Assembly (NCBI GenBank): GCA_948470475.1
Contig: OX419336.1
Coordinates: 39,198,420-39,262,419, forward strand
Source of the DNA: Galaxea fascicularis
Taxonomy: Eukaryota; Cnidaria; Anthozoa; Scleractinia; Euphylliidae
Reading direction: 5' to 3'
DNA length: 64,000 bases
Part shown: piece after piece, positions 32,461 through 42,615 of the stretch
How positions within the stretch are numbered: position 1 is the first letter of the stretch
Layout: each line of letters begins with the position of its first letter
Notes under the pieces: model-generated
What the model was told of the DNA's origin: nothing
What the model saw: only the letters and a program-made list of their open reading frames with translations
Database searches by the model: none
Translations under genes and position numbers: made by a program

Positions 32461-34974
32461 GGGAGAGGGAGGGTGGGAGGTACTCCCAACCCTCCCTTCT
32501 TCCACTCGACAGAGTGGGAGAGGGAGGGTGGGAGGTACTCCCAACCCTCCCTTCTTCCACTCGACAGAGTGGGAGAGGGAGGGTGGGAGGTACTCCCAAC
32601 CCTCCCTTCTTCCACTCGACAGAGTGGGAGAGGGAGGGTGGGAGGTACTCCCAACCCTCCCTTCTTCCACTCGACAGAGTGGGAGAGGGAGGGTGGGAGG
32701 TACTCCCAACCCTCCCTTCTTCCACTCGACAGAGTGGGAGAGGGAGGGTGGGAGGTACTCCCAACCCTCCCTTCTTCCACTCGACAGAGTGGGAGAGGGA
32801 GGGTGGGAGGTACTCCCAACCCTCCCTTCTTCCACTCGACAGAGTGGGAGAGGGAGGGTGGGAGGTACTCCCAACCCTCCCTTCTTCCACTCGACAGAGT
32901 GGGAGAGGGAGGGTGGGAGGTACTCCCAACCCTCCCTTCTTCCACTCGACAGAGTGGGAGAGGGAGGGTGGGAGGTACTCCCAACCCTCCCTTCTTCCAC
33001 TCGACAGAGTGGGAGAGGGAGGGTGGGAGGTACTCCCAACCCTCCCTTCTTCCACTCGACAGAGTGGGAGAGGGAGGGTGGGAGGTACTCCCAACCCTCC
33101 CTTCTTCCACTCGACAGAGTGGGAGAGGGAGGGTGGGAGGTACTCCCAACCCTCCCTTCTTCCACTCGACAGAGTGGGAGAGGGAGGGTGGGAGGTACTC
33201 CCAACCCTCCCTTCTTCCACTCGACAGAGTGGGAGAGGGAGGGTGGGAGGTACTCCCAACCCTCCCTTCTTCCACTCGACAGAGTGGGAGAGGGAGGGTG
33301 GGAGGTACTCCCAACCCTCCCTTCTTCCACTCGACAGAGTGGGAGAGGGAGGGTGGGAGGTACTCCCAACCCTCCCTTCTTCCACTCGACAGAGTGGGAG
33401 AGGGAGGGTGGGAGGTACTCCCAACCCTCCCTTCTTCCACTCGACAGAGTGGGAGAGGGAGGGTGGGAGGTACTCCCAACCCTCCCTTCTTCCACTCGAC
33501 AGAGTGGGAGAGGGAGGGTGGGAGGTACTCCCAACCCTCCCTTCTTCCACTCGACAGAGTGGGAGAGGGAGGGTGGGAGGTACTCCCAACCCTCCCTTCT
33601 TCCACTCGACAGAGTGGGAGAGGGAGGGTGGGAGGTACTCCCAACCCTCCCTTCTTCCACTCGACAGAGTGGGAGAGGGAGGGTGGGAGGTACTCCCAAC
33701 CCTCCCTTCTTCCACTCGACAGAGTGGGAGAGGGAGGGTGGGAGGTACTCCCAACCCTCCCTTCTTCCACTCGACAGAGTGGGAGAGGGAGGGTGGGAGG
33801 TACTCCCAACCCTCCCTTCTTCCACTCGACAGAGTGGGAGAGGGAGGGTGGGAGGTACTCCCAACCCTCCCTTCTTCCACTCGACAGAGTGGGAGAGGGA
33901 GGGTGGGAGGTACTCCCAACCCTCCCTTCTTCCACTCGACAGAGTGGGAGAGGGAGGGTGGGAGGTACTCCCAACCCTCCCTTCTTCCACTCGACAGAGT
34001 GGGAGAGGGAGGGTGGGAGGTACTCCCAACCCTCCCTTCTTCCACTCGACAGAGTGGGAGAGGGAGGGTGGGAGGTACTCCCAACCCTCCCTTCTTCCAC
34101 TCGACAGAGTGGGAGAGGGAGGGTGGGAGGTACTCCCAACCCTCCCTTCTTCCACTCGACAGAGTGGGAGAGGGAGGGTGGGAGGTACTCCCAACCCTCC
34201 CTTCTTCCACTCGACAGAGTGGGAGAGGGAGGGTGGGAGGTACTCCCAACCCTCCCTTCTTCCACTCGACAGAGTGGGAGAGGGAGGGTGGGAGGTACTC
34301 CCAACCCTCCCTTCTTCCACTCGACAGAGTGGGAGAGGGAGGGTGGGAGGTACTCCCAACCCTCCCTTCTTCCACTCGACAGAGTGGGAGAGGGAGGGTG
34401 GGAGGTACTCCCAACCCTCCCTTCTTCCACTCGACAGAGTGGGAGAGGGAGGGTGGGAGGTACTCCCAACCCTCCCTTCTTCCACTCGACAGAGTGGGAG
34501 AGGGAGGGTGGGAGGTACTCCCAACCCTCCCTTCTTCCACTCGACAGAGTGGGAGAGGGAGGGTGGGAGGTACTCCCAACCCTCCCTTCTTCCACTCGAC
34601 AGAGTGGGAGAGGGAGGGTGGGAGGTACTCCCAACCCTCCCTTCTTCCACTCGACAGAGTGGGAGAGGGAGGGTGGGAGGTACTCCCAACCCTCCCTTCT
34701 TCCACTCGACAGAGTGGGAGAGGGAGGGTGGGAGGTACTCCCAACCCTCCCTTCTTCCACTCGACAGAGTGGGAGAGGGAGGGTGGGAGGTACTCCCAAC
34801 CCTCCCTTCTTCCACTCGACAGAGTGGGAGAGGGAGGGTGGGAGGTACTCCCAACCCTCCCTTCTTCCACTCGACAGAGTGGGAGAGGGAGGGTGGGAGG
34901 TACTCCCAACCCTCCCTTCTTCCACTCGACAGAGTGGGAGAGGGAGGGTGGGAGGTACTCCCAACCCTCCCTTC
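32461..34974. repeat. 55-bp minisatellite, ~45.7 identical copies
   Basis: The unit begins GGGAGAGGGAGGGTGGGAGG, continues TACTCCCAACCCTCCCTTCT and ends TCCACTCGACAGAGT. I checked the periodicity across the block and saw no substitutions or indels: 45 full units plus 39 bases. Each unit has four G3 tracts with 1-3-base loops (a canonical G-quadruplex pattern) and a near-palindrome (GGGAGGGTGGGAG / CTCCCAACCCTCCC). All six frames are open throughout because 55 is not divisible by 3 and the unit has no stop in any phase, so the 800+ residue frames here are artefacts of the array, not genes. Confidence 0.97.
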
Positions 34975-35273
34975 CGGGATAATTTATTCAAATGTTAATT
35001 GCTGAGAGTTCTTTTTATTTTTAAGGACGGGGAAATTGAGATAATGTAAGGATAACTCCTAATATATGTACAAATTTAGGAGAAATTGATTTGTTGCATG
35101 TTTAAAAAAGAAGTAATGTATTCATATGTTGTGAAGTTTTTTTGTGGGAGGGAGGAATATTGGTGCGTTTTAGTATTAACTGCTCTGTTGTGCAATACTC
35201 TTAGGGTTGACCCTTGAACTGTTAGAAGTGCTTAGCCTTTTTTTCTTAATTTGAGGGGGTTGTATATGTGAAT
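34975..35273. other. spacer between minisatellite and MITE
   Basis: AT-rich sequence with no exon, RNA gene or repeat end recognised. Confidence 0.35.
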
Positions 35274-35419
35274 TAGACCATATTCTCGGTATTGAACTGG
35301 ATCTAGCATGAAGTGGAGGCTCTTGCGGGGGAATCTTTTGATATGTAAATGTATTCCCCCGCAAGAGCCTCCACTTCATGCTAGATCCAGTTTAATACCG
35401 AGAATACGAATATGGCCTA
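35274..35419. repeat. hairpin MITE, GGCCATATTC family, copy 2
   Basis: The same arms as the element at 8284 (TCTCGGTATTGAACTGGATC, GAAGTGGAGGCTCTTGCGGG). TA lies at both ends, and the arms are near-perfect except for a 6-base deletion near the left end. The loop again contains GATATGTAAATG. Confidence 0.8.
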
Positions 35420-36900
35420 TCGGGAGAAAATGGGGTGAATCGAGGTTGAAAGAAAGGGAAAAAGGTATACACATAAATTATAGTCTGTCATTATTGTGGA
35501 GGAGGACGGTTTGGGCTTGATCTAATTATTTACTTAAAGTTTAATGTTTGAATCACTTTCAATATTTCCCACTTTTCCCTTATTTTCAACATTCTCCCAA
35601 GCAGCTCTTCTTCCTTCCAAAAGTTTACAGGGTTACTGAAACGATTTTGTGATTCAAAGAAACCTTGGCGGGGCATTGACGGAAGTGATTAAAGGTACAA
35701 AAAACAAGGCATTTACAGGTAAGCCCAACCCTCTCAATACATTGTCCAGGTGACTGGACAAACTTATCAGCCAGAGGTTATGATGATATTACCCCAAATT
35801 CTCTTAACAAATGCACAAAGAAAGTTATAGAAATGAGAATTGATATTGGAACTTGGGAGTTACAGTTAATCCTTGTTCTCAGTGCAAAGGAAGTCTCACT
35901 AGTTCTGTTTCAGTTTTCTTAGGGATAGCTTTGGATGAGTCGGAATTCTCCTTTTCGTTCTGTTTCTTATGGAGTGAAGTTAAATGGGTTGAACTTGCAC
36001 TCTTTCCCTTTATCCACAGGGGGTACAGAAGGCCTTCTCTTCTTGGAGAGGGAGGGGTGAGAGGTTCTTTGATCATTAGTCCCCAGGTCATCACTTTAAT
36101 TTTTTTGTGGTTTTCAATTAATTTTATTTTCTGAGTTTGATTTGCTCTTATGGTGTTTTGTGTGCTGTCTCCAGTGTGACCAGTTCTTTTAATTTTCTGT
36201 TTCCTTTTGAGAAAGAGCTACTTGTTTCATGTAACTGATTTATTTTGCTTTTTCACCAAAGCTTTTTAAAACATTAGTTTGCCTAATAACTGGTGGCTTT
36301 AGACAAGCACTTTGAATTTTAGTGCCAAGGCTTCGATAAATGGTCCTATACAACAATATGGCTGTGACTCGAGGTGGTAGCTGGGGACAGTTCTTTTGAG
36401 TATCTTGCACACCGAGGGTCTCCTGTTCCCAGTAGGAGGGGACTGAAATTGGTTCTACATCCAAGGACCCCTGTGCCAAGTTTTGTTGCTAAATCCCCAA
36501 ACCACTAGGCCTTTGGTACTGCCCAGTTAAAAGTAAAGTACACAGACACAGAGGATTGGCCACATTGTCCTTTCTAGACTTTGCGGCAGTTTACTGTGAA
36601 AAGTGTAAACTCTAACAGTTTTTTCACACACAGGATCAAAATTGGTCAAGGGCAGTGCCAATCAAACCAAGCTTTGACGACAGCCTTTAAAGTAGCCACG
36701 TAGCTAAATCGGCTACCCGGGTTAAATAAAGTTTTCCTTTTTTATTGTAAGTTTTTATTTAAGAATTACTTCACAATGTTTACAAAATGGACACCACACT
36801 AAGAACGTTAGTTTGCAACGTTGCGCTGTGTACAATACACTGCTTCTGGTTAAATAAAGTTAGTTACTTGTTCGAATGTAAGCAGACTGCACCTTTGCCC
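35420..36900. other. spacer without supported gene
   Basis: Several short frames, none with a recognisable domain. Acceptor-like TTTACAG at 35624-35630 is followed by a segment that stops in every plausible frame. No TIR pairs noticed. Confidence 0.3.
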
Positions 36901-36939
36901 TTCGATAACATTGACACGAGAATAGTTAATTCATGAATA

Positions 36940-37300
36940 TTGAGGAGAGAAAGATATCAGCAGATCAACAAGAAGATGCCAAAGAAATGCTTCGACAGTT
37001 TTTGGAACGTGATCTTGGTTACAAAGATGCAAGAGACTGCTGAGATTCAGCGGGTTCACCGAATAGGCAAGGGAAGGAACGGAGGACTGCGACCCATACT
37101 AGCCCGCTTTTTACGTTATAAAGATTGCGAGGAAATATTGGCGCAGGGTCATCGATTACAAGGCACAAAATACCAAATGTTCAAAGACCCTCCACCAAGA
37201 TCGTCAACAGGCAAAAAGTACAACTTGAAACGCTGAAACAAGCTCGAAGGAACCAACCAGACAAACCTATACATGAATGGTGAGTATTGGTCTGCTGGCA
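36940..37300 (+). pseudogene. L1-like ORF1 C-terminal fragment
   Basis: The frame 36940-37236 reads IQRVHRIGKGRNGG and PILARFLRYKDCEEILAQGH, the RNA-binding C-terminal domain signature of L1-type ORF1 proteins (RPxxxRFxxYKD..IL). A neighbouring frame reads LERDLGYKDARD just before, so at least one frameshift separates the halves. The N-terminus and coiled coil are missing. Confidence 0.7.
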
Positions 37301-37753
37301 AGTAACTCGAGATATCCGATGGCCGCTAATCTTGACAACAGCGAAAATGTAACGTTTAAGCCACTGTTAAAATCAAACTTAAATTCTTATTGAGGGCGGA
37401 CGCAAACGGAGAGTTATGAAGATAGGCCGCAAGCAAAACGAATCAGCATTGCAAACTTCAACTCTTTGTGTCCTACGGCTGTTTTTATTGCTGTCTTTGT
37501 GTTTTTTTGTCCGCATATTTTCTGACCCTGTTTCTGTTTATTTTTGGATTTTGTAGTTTACACCTTTGATCAATCACAGAAGTGCTCTTGGGGATGGATG
37601 GCCAGGGAAATTTATATTACAAACCAAAGTAAACAAATAAATGGATCTTAAAATAGAGTCTCTTAATGTAAGAGGATTAGGAGACAAGGCAAATCATCGG
37701 GAAACGTTTAATTGGCTCCGCTCGAAAAAGATGTCAATATTTTTCCTTCAAGA

Positions 37754-38079
37754 CAGGGACCGCGGAGCCGGGGGGGCTGGGGAGGCCGAAGTCCCCCCAA
37801 TAATTGTGGACAAATTTTTTTTTTCAATTGAAAAATTTACTGCTTTCATAGATTAGTTCAAATTTGGTGTTTATTAGCCTGATAAATAATAAAAGAATTC
37901 ACTGTGTCTGCTATATTGGGATGTATTTTTAGCCATTCTAGAAGCATTTATTTTAAACATTTTCCGGGGGAGCATGCCCCCGGAACCCCCGAGGGACGCT
38001 TGCGCTTGCGACGCGAGCGAAAAATGCCTTCGGCATTTTATTTAGCCCCCCCAATCGCAAAAATGCTGCGCGGCCCCTG
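37754..38079. repeat. TIR element CAGGG..CCGCG, 5-bp duplication, inside L1 endonuclease
   Basis: The ends CAGGGACCGCGGAGC and (complement) CAGGGGCCGCGCAGC are flanked by CAAGA at 37749-37753 and 38080-38084. Length 326 bp, with GC-rich ends and an AT-rich middle. Terminal CAGGG and the 5-bp duplication match the element at 13523-13778, suggesting a shared mobilising transposase. Confidence 0.75.
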
Positions 38080-39489
38080 CAAGAAGTTCATTGTACTGAA
38101 GAAAATAAGCATGATTGCCGAGCAGAATGAGGATATCAAGTGCTATTTAGCTGTGGCTCAAGCAAAAGTGCAGGTGTTGCCATTCTCTTTAACAACAATT
38201 TTGACTTTCAAATTTCTAAAGCTTATTCAGACCACGGGGGACGCTTCATAGTATGTGACTTTATTACAAATGGGAAACACTTGTTAACCAAATCAAATCA
38301 ATTATACAACAAACTAAGGATGAATATGCGAAGGATATGTTTGTACTCTGGGAAATGGTAAAACTGAAAGTGAGGGAGGAATCAATGAAATATGGAGCAT
38401 CTAAGAAAAAGAGCGAGAGAATATCAAACAGTCCATTGAAACTTTAGAAAAAGATATTACAAATATCTACATGGATGACTCTCAAAAACAAAAAATATGG
38501 TTGGAACTTACAACAAAGAACGGAGAATTAGAGCTATTGATTGAATACCAAACAAAAGAAGCTATTCTCAGATCCAAATCCCGATGGTAGAATGAAGGCA
38601 AGAAAAATACTAAGTACTTTCTTGATTTAGAAAAAAGACATTGCAAACAGGGAACTATAACTCAGATTAAAACTAATGCGAACAATTTGGTTGTCACCGA
38701 CAAAGACATTTTGAACGAATGTGTTTCCTTTTATGAAAGCCTCTATAGCTCCAAAATAAAAAACGAGTGCCTCACTGAAGACTTTTTCCAACAACCAAAT
38801 AAAAGACATTTGAATGAAAAAGAATTTTCTTGCAAAGGACTGCTTAACAGGGAGGAATGTCTAGATGCTCCTAAAACTGTCTTCGGATAAAACCCCTGGA
38901 ACAGATGGTCTTCCCGGTGAATTTTATGAAGTTTTCTGGAACGATTTGGTTGATATTTTTATAAACGCTCTCAATTACTCATATGAAACAGGAAAACATT
39001 CTGTATTGCAAACACGAGGTATCGTGAAACTTATACCCAAAAAGGTTGCCGAGCTCAATTTAGTTAAAAGCTGGCGATTGTTAACGCTGTTAAATTGTGA
39101 TTATAGGATTGCGACTAAAGCCATAGCGAACCAAATTAAAATTATGCTTCCTAAACTTATATCAGGAGATCAGACTTAATAAAGGGTAGATTTATTGGGG
39201 AAACTATTCGATTGATCGACAGTGGTATCAAATATACTAAAGCGAAAAACATTCCGTGAATTCTTCTTTTTCTTGATTTCGAGGAAGCCTTTGACACACT
39301 AGAATGGTCTTTTATTCATTAAGAAGTTTTTGGCTCTGGATCACAATTATTACAATAGATTTATGTTCTCTACTTCGACATAGAAAGCTGTATTTGAAAT
39401 AATGGATGGGCAAGTAATTTGTTCAAACTTAATTGAGGAATTCGGCAGGGCTGTACCCTGTCGCCCTATTTATTCGTTTTATACCTCCT

Positions 39490-39713
39490 ACTAACCTCTA
39501 ACTGAGTTCGAGGTCCGTCCTGTCAGTTATGGACCGAGTTTTTTCCCGTTCACTTATGGCACAAGCGCAAAGCGCACAGGCCATAAATCAACAGGAAAAA
39601 ACGAGGATCCGTAACTTACAGTACAGACCGAGAAAACGAGGTTATAGTAAGATATTTGTTATATCTCTGAGGTTAATCAGGAGTGCGGGAAAGAAAACTT
39701 TCGTACAGGAAAG

Positions 39714-39744
<31 letters not shown>

Positions 39745-39775
39745 ACGCACTAACTGAGAGATAGATAAGTAGAAA
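39490..39775. repeat. insertion with internal inverted repeat inside L1 RT
   Basis: It separates RT motif CPLSPYLF from the YADD motif and has no RT similarity. It contains an imperfect palindrome: CGAGTTTTTTCCCGTTCACTTATGGCAC pairs with GGCCATAAATCAACAGGAAAAAACGAGG. Ends and class uncertain. Confidence 0.4.
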
Positions 39776-41580
39776 TAATGGCAGAAGCTTTTTGAAGAAG
39801 TAATAAAATCAGGGGAATATCTAAAAATAATCATAAAATTAAACTCAGACAATACGCAGACGACACCACATTTATATTAGACGGTTCGGAACATTCCCTT
39901 GAAGAAGTTCTTAGGCTATTACATATTTTTGGAGATATGTCTGGCCTTAGACTCAACTGCAGCAAGTCGGAAACTTTGTGGATTGACTCAAGAGCAAAAT
40001 GCGATCTTAAACTTTGTCCGGAAAAAAATTTCAAATGGTCGAGTGAAAAGCCAAAGCACTTGGAGTGTGGTTTGCAATAGACCCAAATGTAACATTATCT
40101 CAAAACTACAAAGACAGATTGGAAAAAGCAAAGAAGATATTAGGCTGCTGGAAATTTCAGAGACTCAGTCTACTACGAAAAATCACGGTTTTAAAAGTCT
40201 AGTGGTACCACAATTAGTATATATTCTTTCCCTTCTCCAAATGGATGCCGAAACAATTAAAGAGCTTAAGGCATTTTTTTTACAAATTTCTTTGGAACGA
40301 AAAAGTAGACAAAATAAAGCGTAATGTAATAATAAACAACTATGCTGAAGAAGGACTTAAGATGATTGATATAGCTTCGTTTAACAAATCCCTTAAGACT
40401 TATTGGATTAAAGAATCCCTCAGTATTGAAAACAGTAGCAGCTGGAAAAGTATCCTTGATTTGGAACTTCAACCCTACGGAGGCAAAATGGTGCTCCTAG
40501 GAATTCTTAATAAAAAAGACATGCACAAATTATATTTAAGAAATCAGACCCTTTTGTTAAAGAGATCCTTGAAATCTGGTCTGCCACATCCTTTGAGGAG
40601 AAATTCACAAACTGTTTTTTTAAGGGAATAACAAAAGTTGAAAATTTAATGGATGAATTTTCTAAGTTTCCGTCACTAAATGCTTTTCAAAATGAATACG
40701 GCCAGCAGGTTTCCCTCTAAAATTTTACAGAATGATCTCAGCAATTAATTGTCTACGTAGACAGATAGAGGAAACACAGGCTGGCCAATTGCCAAGCTTC
40801 CATTTGAAATTCCTGGAAAAGCCAAAATCATCAAGACTTGTTTAGAAAAAGCTTGTGTCAAGGTGAAGTAAAAACGAAAAACCAAAACAAAGCCAAGAAA
40901 AATGGCACAAGGAAATAAACATTGGATCACACGAAAATACCATCTGGAAAACAGCTTATGAATTGGCTTTTACATGTAGAAAGAACTCCAAACGTATAGT
41001 TTTGAACTTCAAATTATTACAACAGCGATTAGTGACCAATACCTTTCCCGAAAAATTGGGACTTGTAGATGATGAGGTCTGTAATTTTTGTCAGAGTGAG
41101 AGAAAAAGCCTTTACAGCTTATTTTGGGAATGTGAAAAAACAAAGCTGTTCTGGAAAGGCAAAGTCAAGAAGGTCTGCCAATTTGCTCCTCACAGATCAT
41201 GATTGTGTTCAGTAAGCAGAAAGACAGCTTAAAATTCCTTACCAAAGGAGATAAGATGACTTTTTTCATTGCATGGACAATGGTGTTTTGTAAACAAAGA
41301 GACTCAGTGCTGTTGTCCACAGAGCCGGAGTGAGCTTAAATACCAGGTCACCAACAAGCAAGCAGTGGAATGTTGCTGTTATAGTATGTTATAGTATGCA
41401 CACGAGCATTTTTGGCATCCAATCTTGACGTTATGTGACAAAGATAGCTTCCATGGGCAATAAAAAGGACCAACACAAACAGGAACTCTGTCTGTTATTG
41501 CCATTCCAAATCGACAGAGATAATAATAAGTCCTCGTTAGCAGACTAATTTTAATGTAGGTTCGACTGTTGCCGTTTCAG

Positions 41581-41775
41581 GTCAGCAAAGATGATAAGAT
41601 GCTATTGTTAGCAGAGTGGGTCCTACTCTTTGCAGACTTAGCATTGCCACCCACATTTGAACAAGCTAGAACCAGCCACACATCAAACGTCTGTGTTTCT
41701 GAAGCCGATGCTGACTTTCCAGCGAGCACAACCGTCCAGGATGGACTCCGGGTATTTAGACACGTCCTGCTCTGA
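41581..41775 (+). CDS. candidate terminal exon of a host gene
   Basis: Acceptor GTTGCCGTTTCAG precedes a 65-codon frame beginning VSKDDKMLLLAEWVLLFADL, with SEADADFPASTTVQDGLRVF near its end, and stopping at TGA 41773. A poly(A) signal AATAAA follows at 41966-41971. The frame is long for this AT-rich spacer and starts exactly at the acceptor in phase 0. No domain recognised and no upstream exon assigned, as the LINE intervenes. Confidence 0.35.
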   Translation, partial: VSKDDKMLLLAEWVLLFADLALPPTFEQARTSHTSNVCVSEADADFPASTTVQDGLRVFRHVLL

Positions 41776-41965
41776 AACAATCCCCCAAAATAGCAGGCGT
41801 ACAAACAAAAAGAAACGAAAAAGACAGAGATAAGAAAACCGTCACTGTTATGTATTAGCATTATTTGGTAGCATGGTGGCAAGTGTTACTGTACACTTTT
41901 GCCGTACAAAGTAGACTTGTCACAACTTTCCGCTGCTAAGAAGCAAAGGTATTTTGAACAAAATT

Positions 41966-41971
41966 AATAAA
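41966..41971 (+). terminator. poly(A) signal AATAAA
   Basis: Canonical hexamer 190 bases downstream of the candidate terminal exon stop. Assignment is positional inference. Confidence 0.3.
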
Positions 41972-42123
41972 ACCAAAAGGAAATGCTTTGACACAAGCTC
42001 CTTCATTTAGTTTGTAGTCTAAGCAGAACGCAGGGTTGTCGGAACAGCAACAAGGGTATTTATTCCAAAAGAACGTAGTGAATGCAGCTCAAGAAACTCC
42101 ACAACTTTAAGCGTGAAAGTCAC

Positions 42124-42225
42124 ACTGCGACTTCTGTCACTCTTGAATAAACACGGCCTCTGCCAAATAAACACGCGACCTCTGTCACATTTGAATAAAC
42201 ACGGCCTTTGCCAAAACTTTACAGC
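42124..42225 (+). repeat. two-copy tandem duplication, ~49-bp unit
   Basis: CGACTTCTGTCAC..TTGAATAAACACGGCCT.TGCCAAA occurs twice in tandem with two or three mismatches. Each unit includes an AATAAA word. No further copies. Confidence 0.5.
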
Positions 42226-42539
42226 TTGTAAACACTACTCACTCTCTAAACCTCGAGCTCAGCGGCTTGTATACCTTTTATATAAAATTTATACATGTAT
42301 ATTAGTGTGGCAATGTCTTGCAAACGCCTGTTGTAAAATGTTAGCAGCTTGGTACGGGTGAGGAGTTCTTTGCACGTTTCAGATTTGGATCTATAATACG
42401 AAAGCCTTATAGACAACAACAGTAATTGCTGCAGGGGTTGCAACTTGTGAATATTACATACTTGTATACTTAGTACTATATATTGTACATAGTCATGTTT
42501 TTTTTTTTTTAAATTATAGTTCGCCTTCATATTCACCAA

Positions 42540-42615
42540 TAGGCCATATTCTTATTCTCGGTATTGAACTGGATCTAGCATGAAGTGGAGGCTCTTGCGG
42601 GGGAATGCATTTATA
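42540..42615. repeat. hairpin MITE, GGCCATATTC family, single arm
   Basis: One complete arm (TAGGCCATATTCTTATTCTC through GGAGGCTCTTGCGGGGGAAT) and part of the loop (ATGCATTTATATATGAAAG) are present, but the second arm is absent. The loop is in the opposite sense to the copies at 8284 and 35274. It looks like deletion of one hairpin arm. Confidence 0.7.

Larger units (their letters stand above)
37641..41210 (+). pseudogene. L1-like ORF2: endonuclease + reverse transcriptase
   Basis: It starts MDLKIESLNVRGLGDKANHR (AP-endonuclease N-terminus). After the insertion at 37754-38079 it resumes with SCGSSKSAGVAILFNN and GGRFIVCDFITNGKHL, then jumps straight to the region after the endonuclease: the C-terminal half of that domain is deleted. 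RT follows: SSDKTPGTDGLPGEFYEVFW at 38874, RGIVKLIPKK, a broken FLDFEEAFDTLEW, then YADD (39853-39864) in KLRQYADDTTFILDGS. The C-terminus near 41080-41160 has a Cys/His-rich FCQSER...FWECEKTKLFW segment. Multiple stops and frameshifts. Confidence 0.85.
36900..41300 (+). mobile_element. L1-like non-LTR retrotransposon, decayed
   Basis: Plus-strand LINE. An ORF1 tail (36940-37300) is followed by ORF2 from ATG 37641 through endonuclease, RT and a C-terminal Cys-rich segment to about 41200. It is interrupted by a 326-bp TIR element, an internal deletion in the endonuclease, a roughly 285-bp insertion just before the YADD box, and many stops and frameshifts. The lineage differs from the CR1-like copy at 10.6-15.6 kb. 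Boundaries are approximate; no duplication was found. Confidence 0.85.

Noticed and set aside
32312..35005. Six overlapping frames of 820-873 codons
   Set aside because: They arise because the 55-bp unit lacks stop codons in every phase; the encoded sequence merely cycles every 55 residues on both strands. Not genes.
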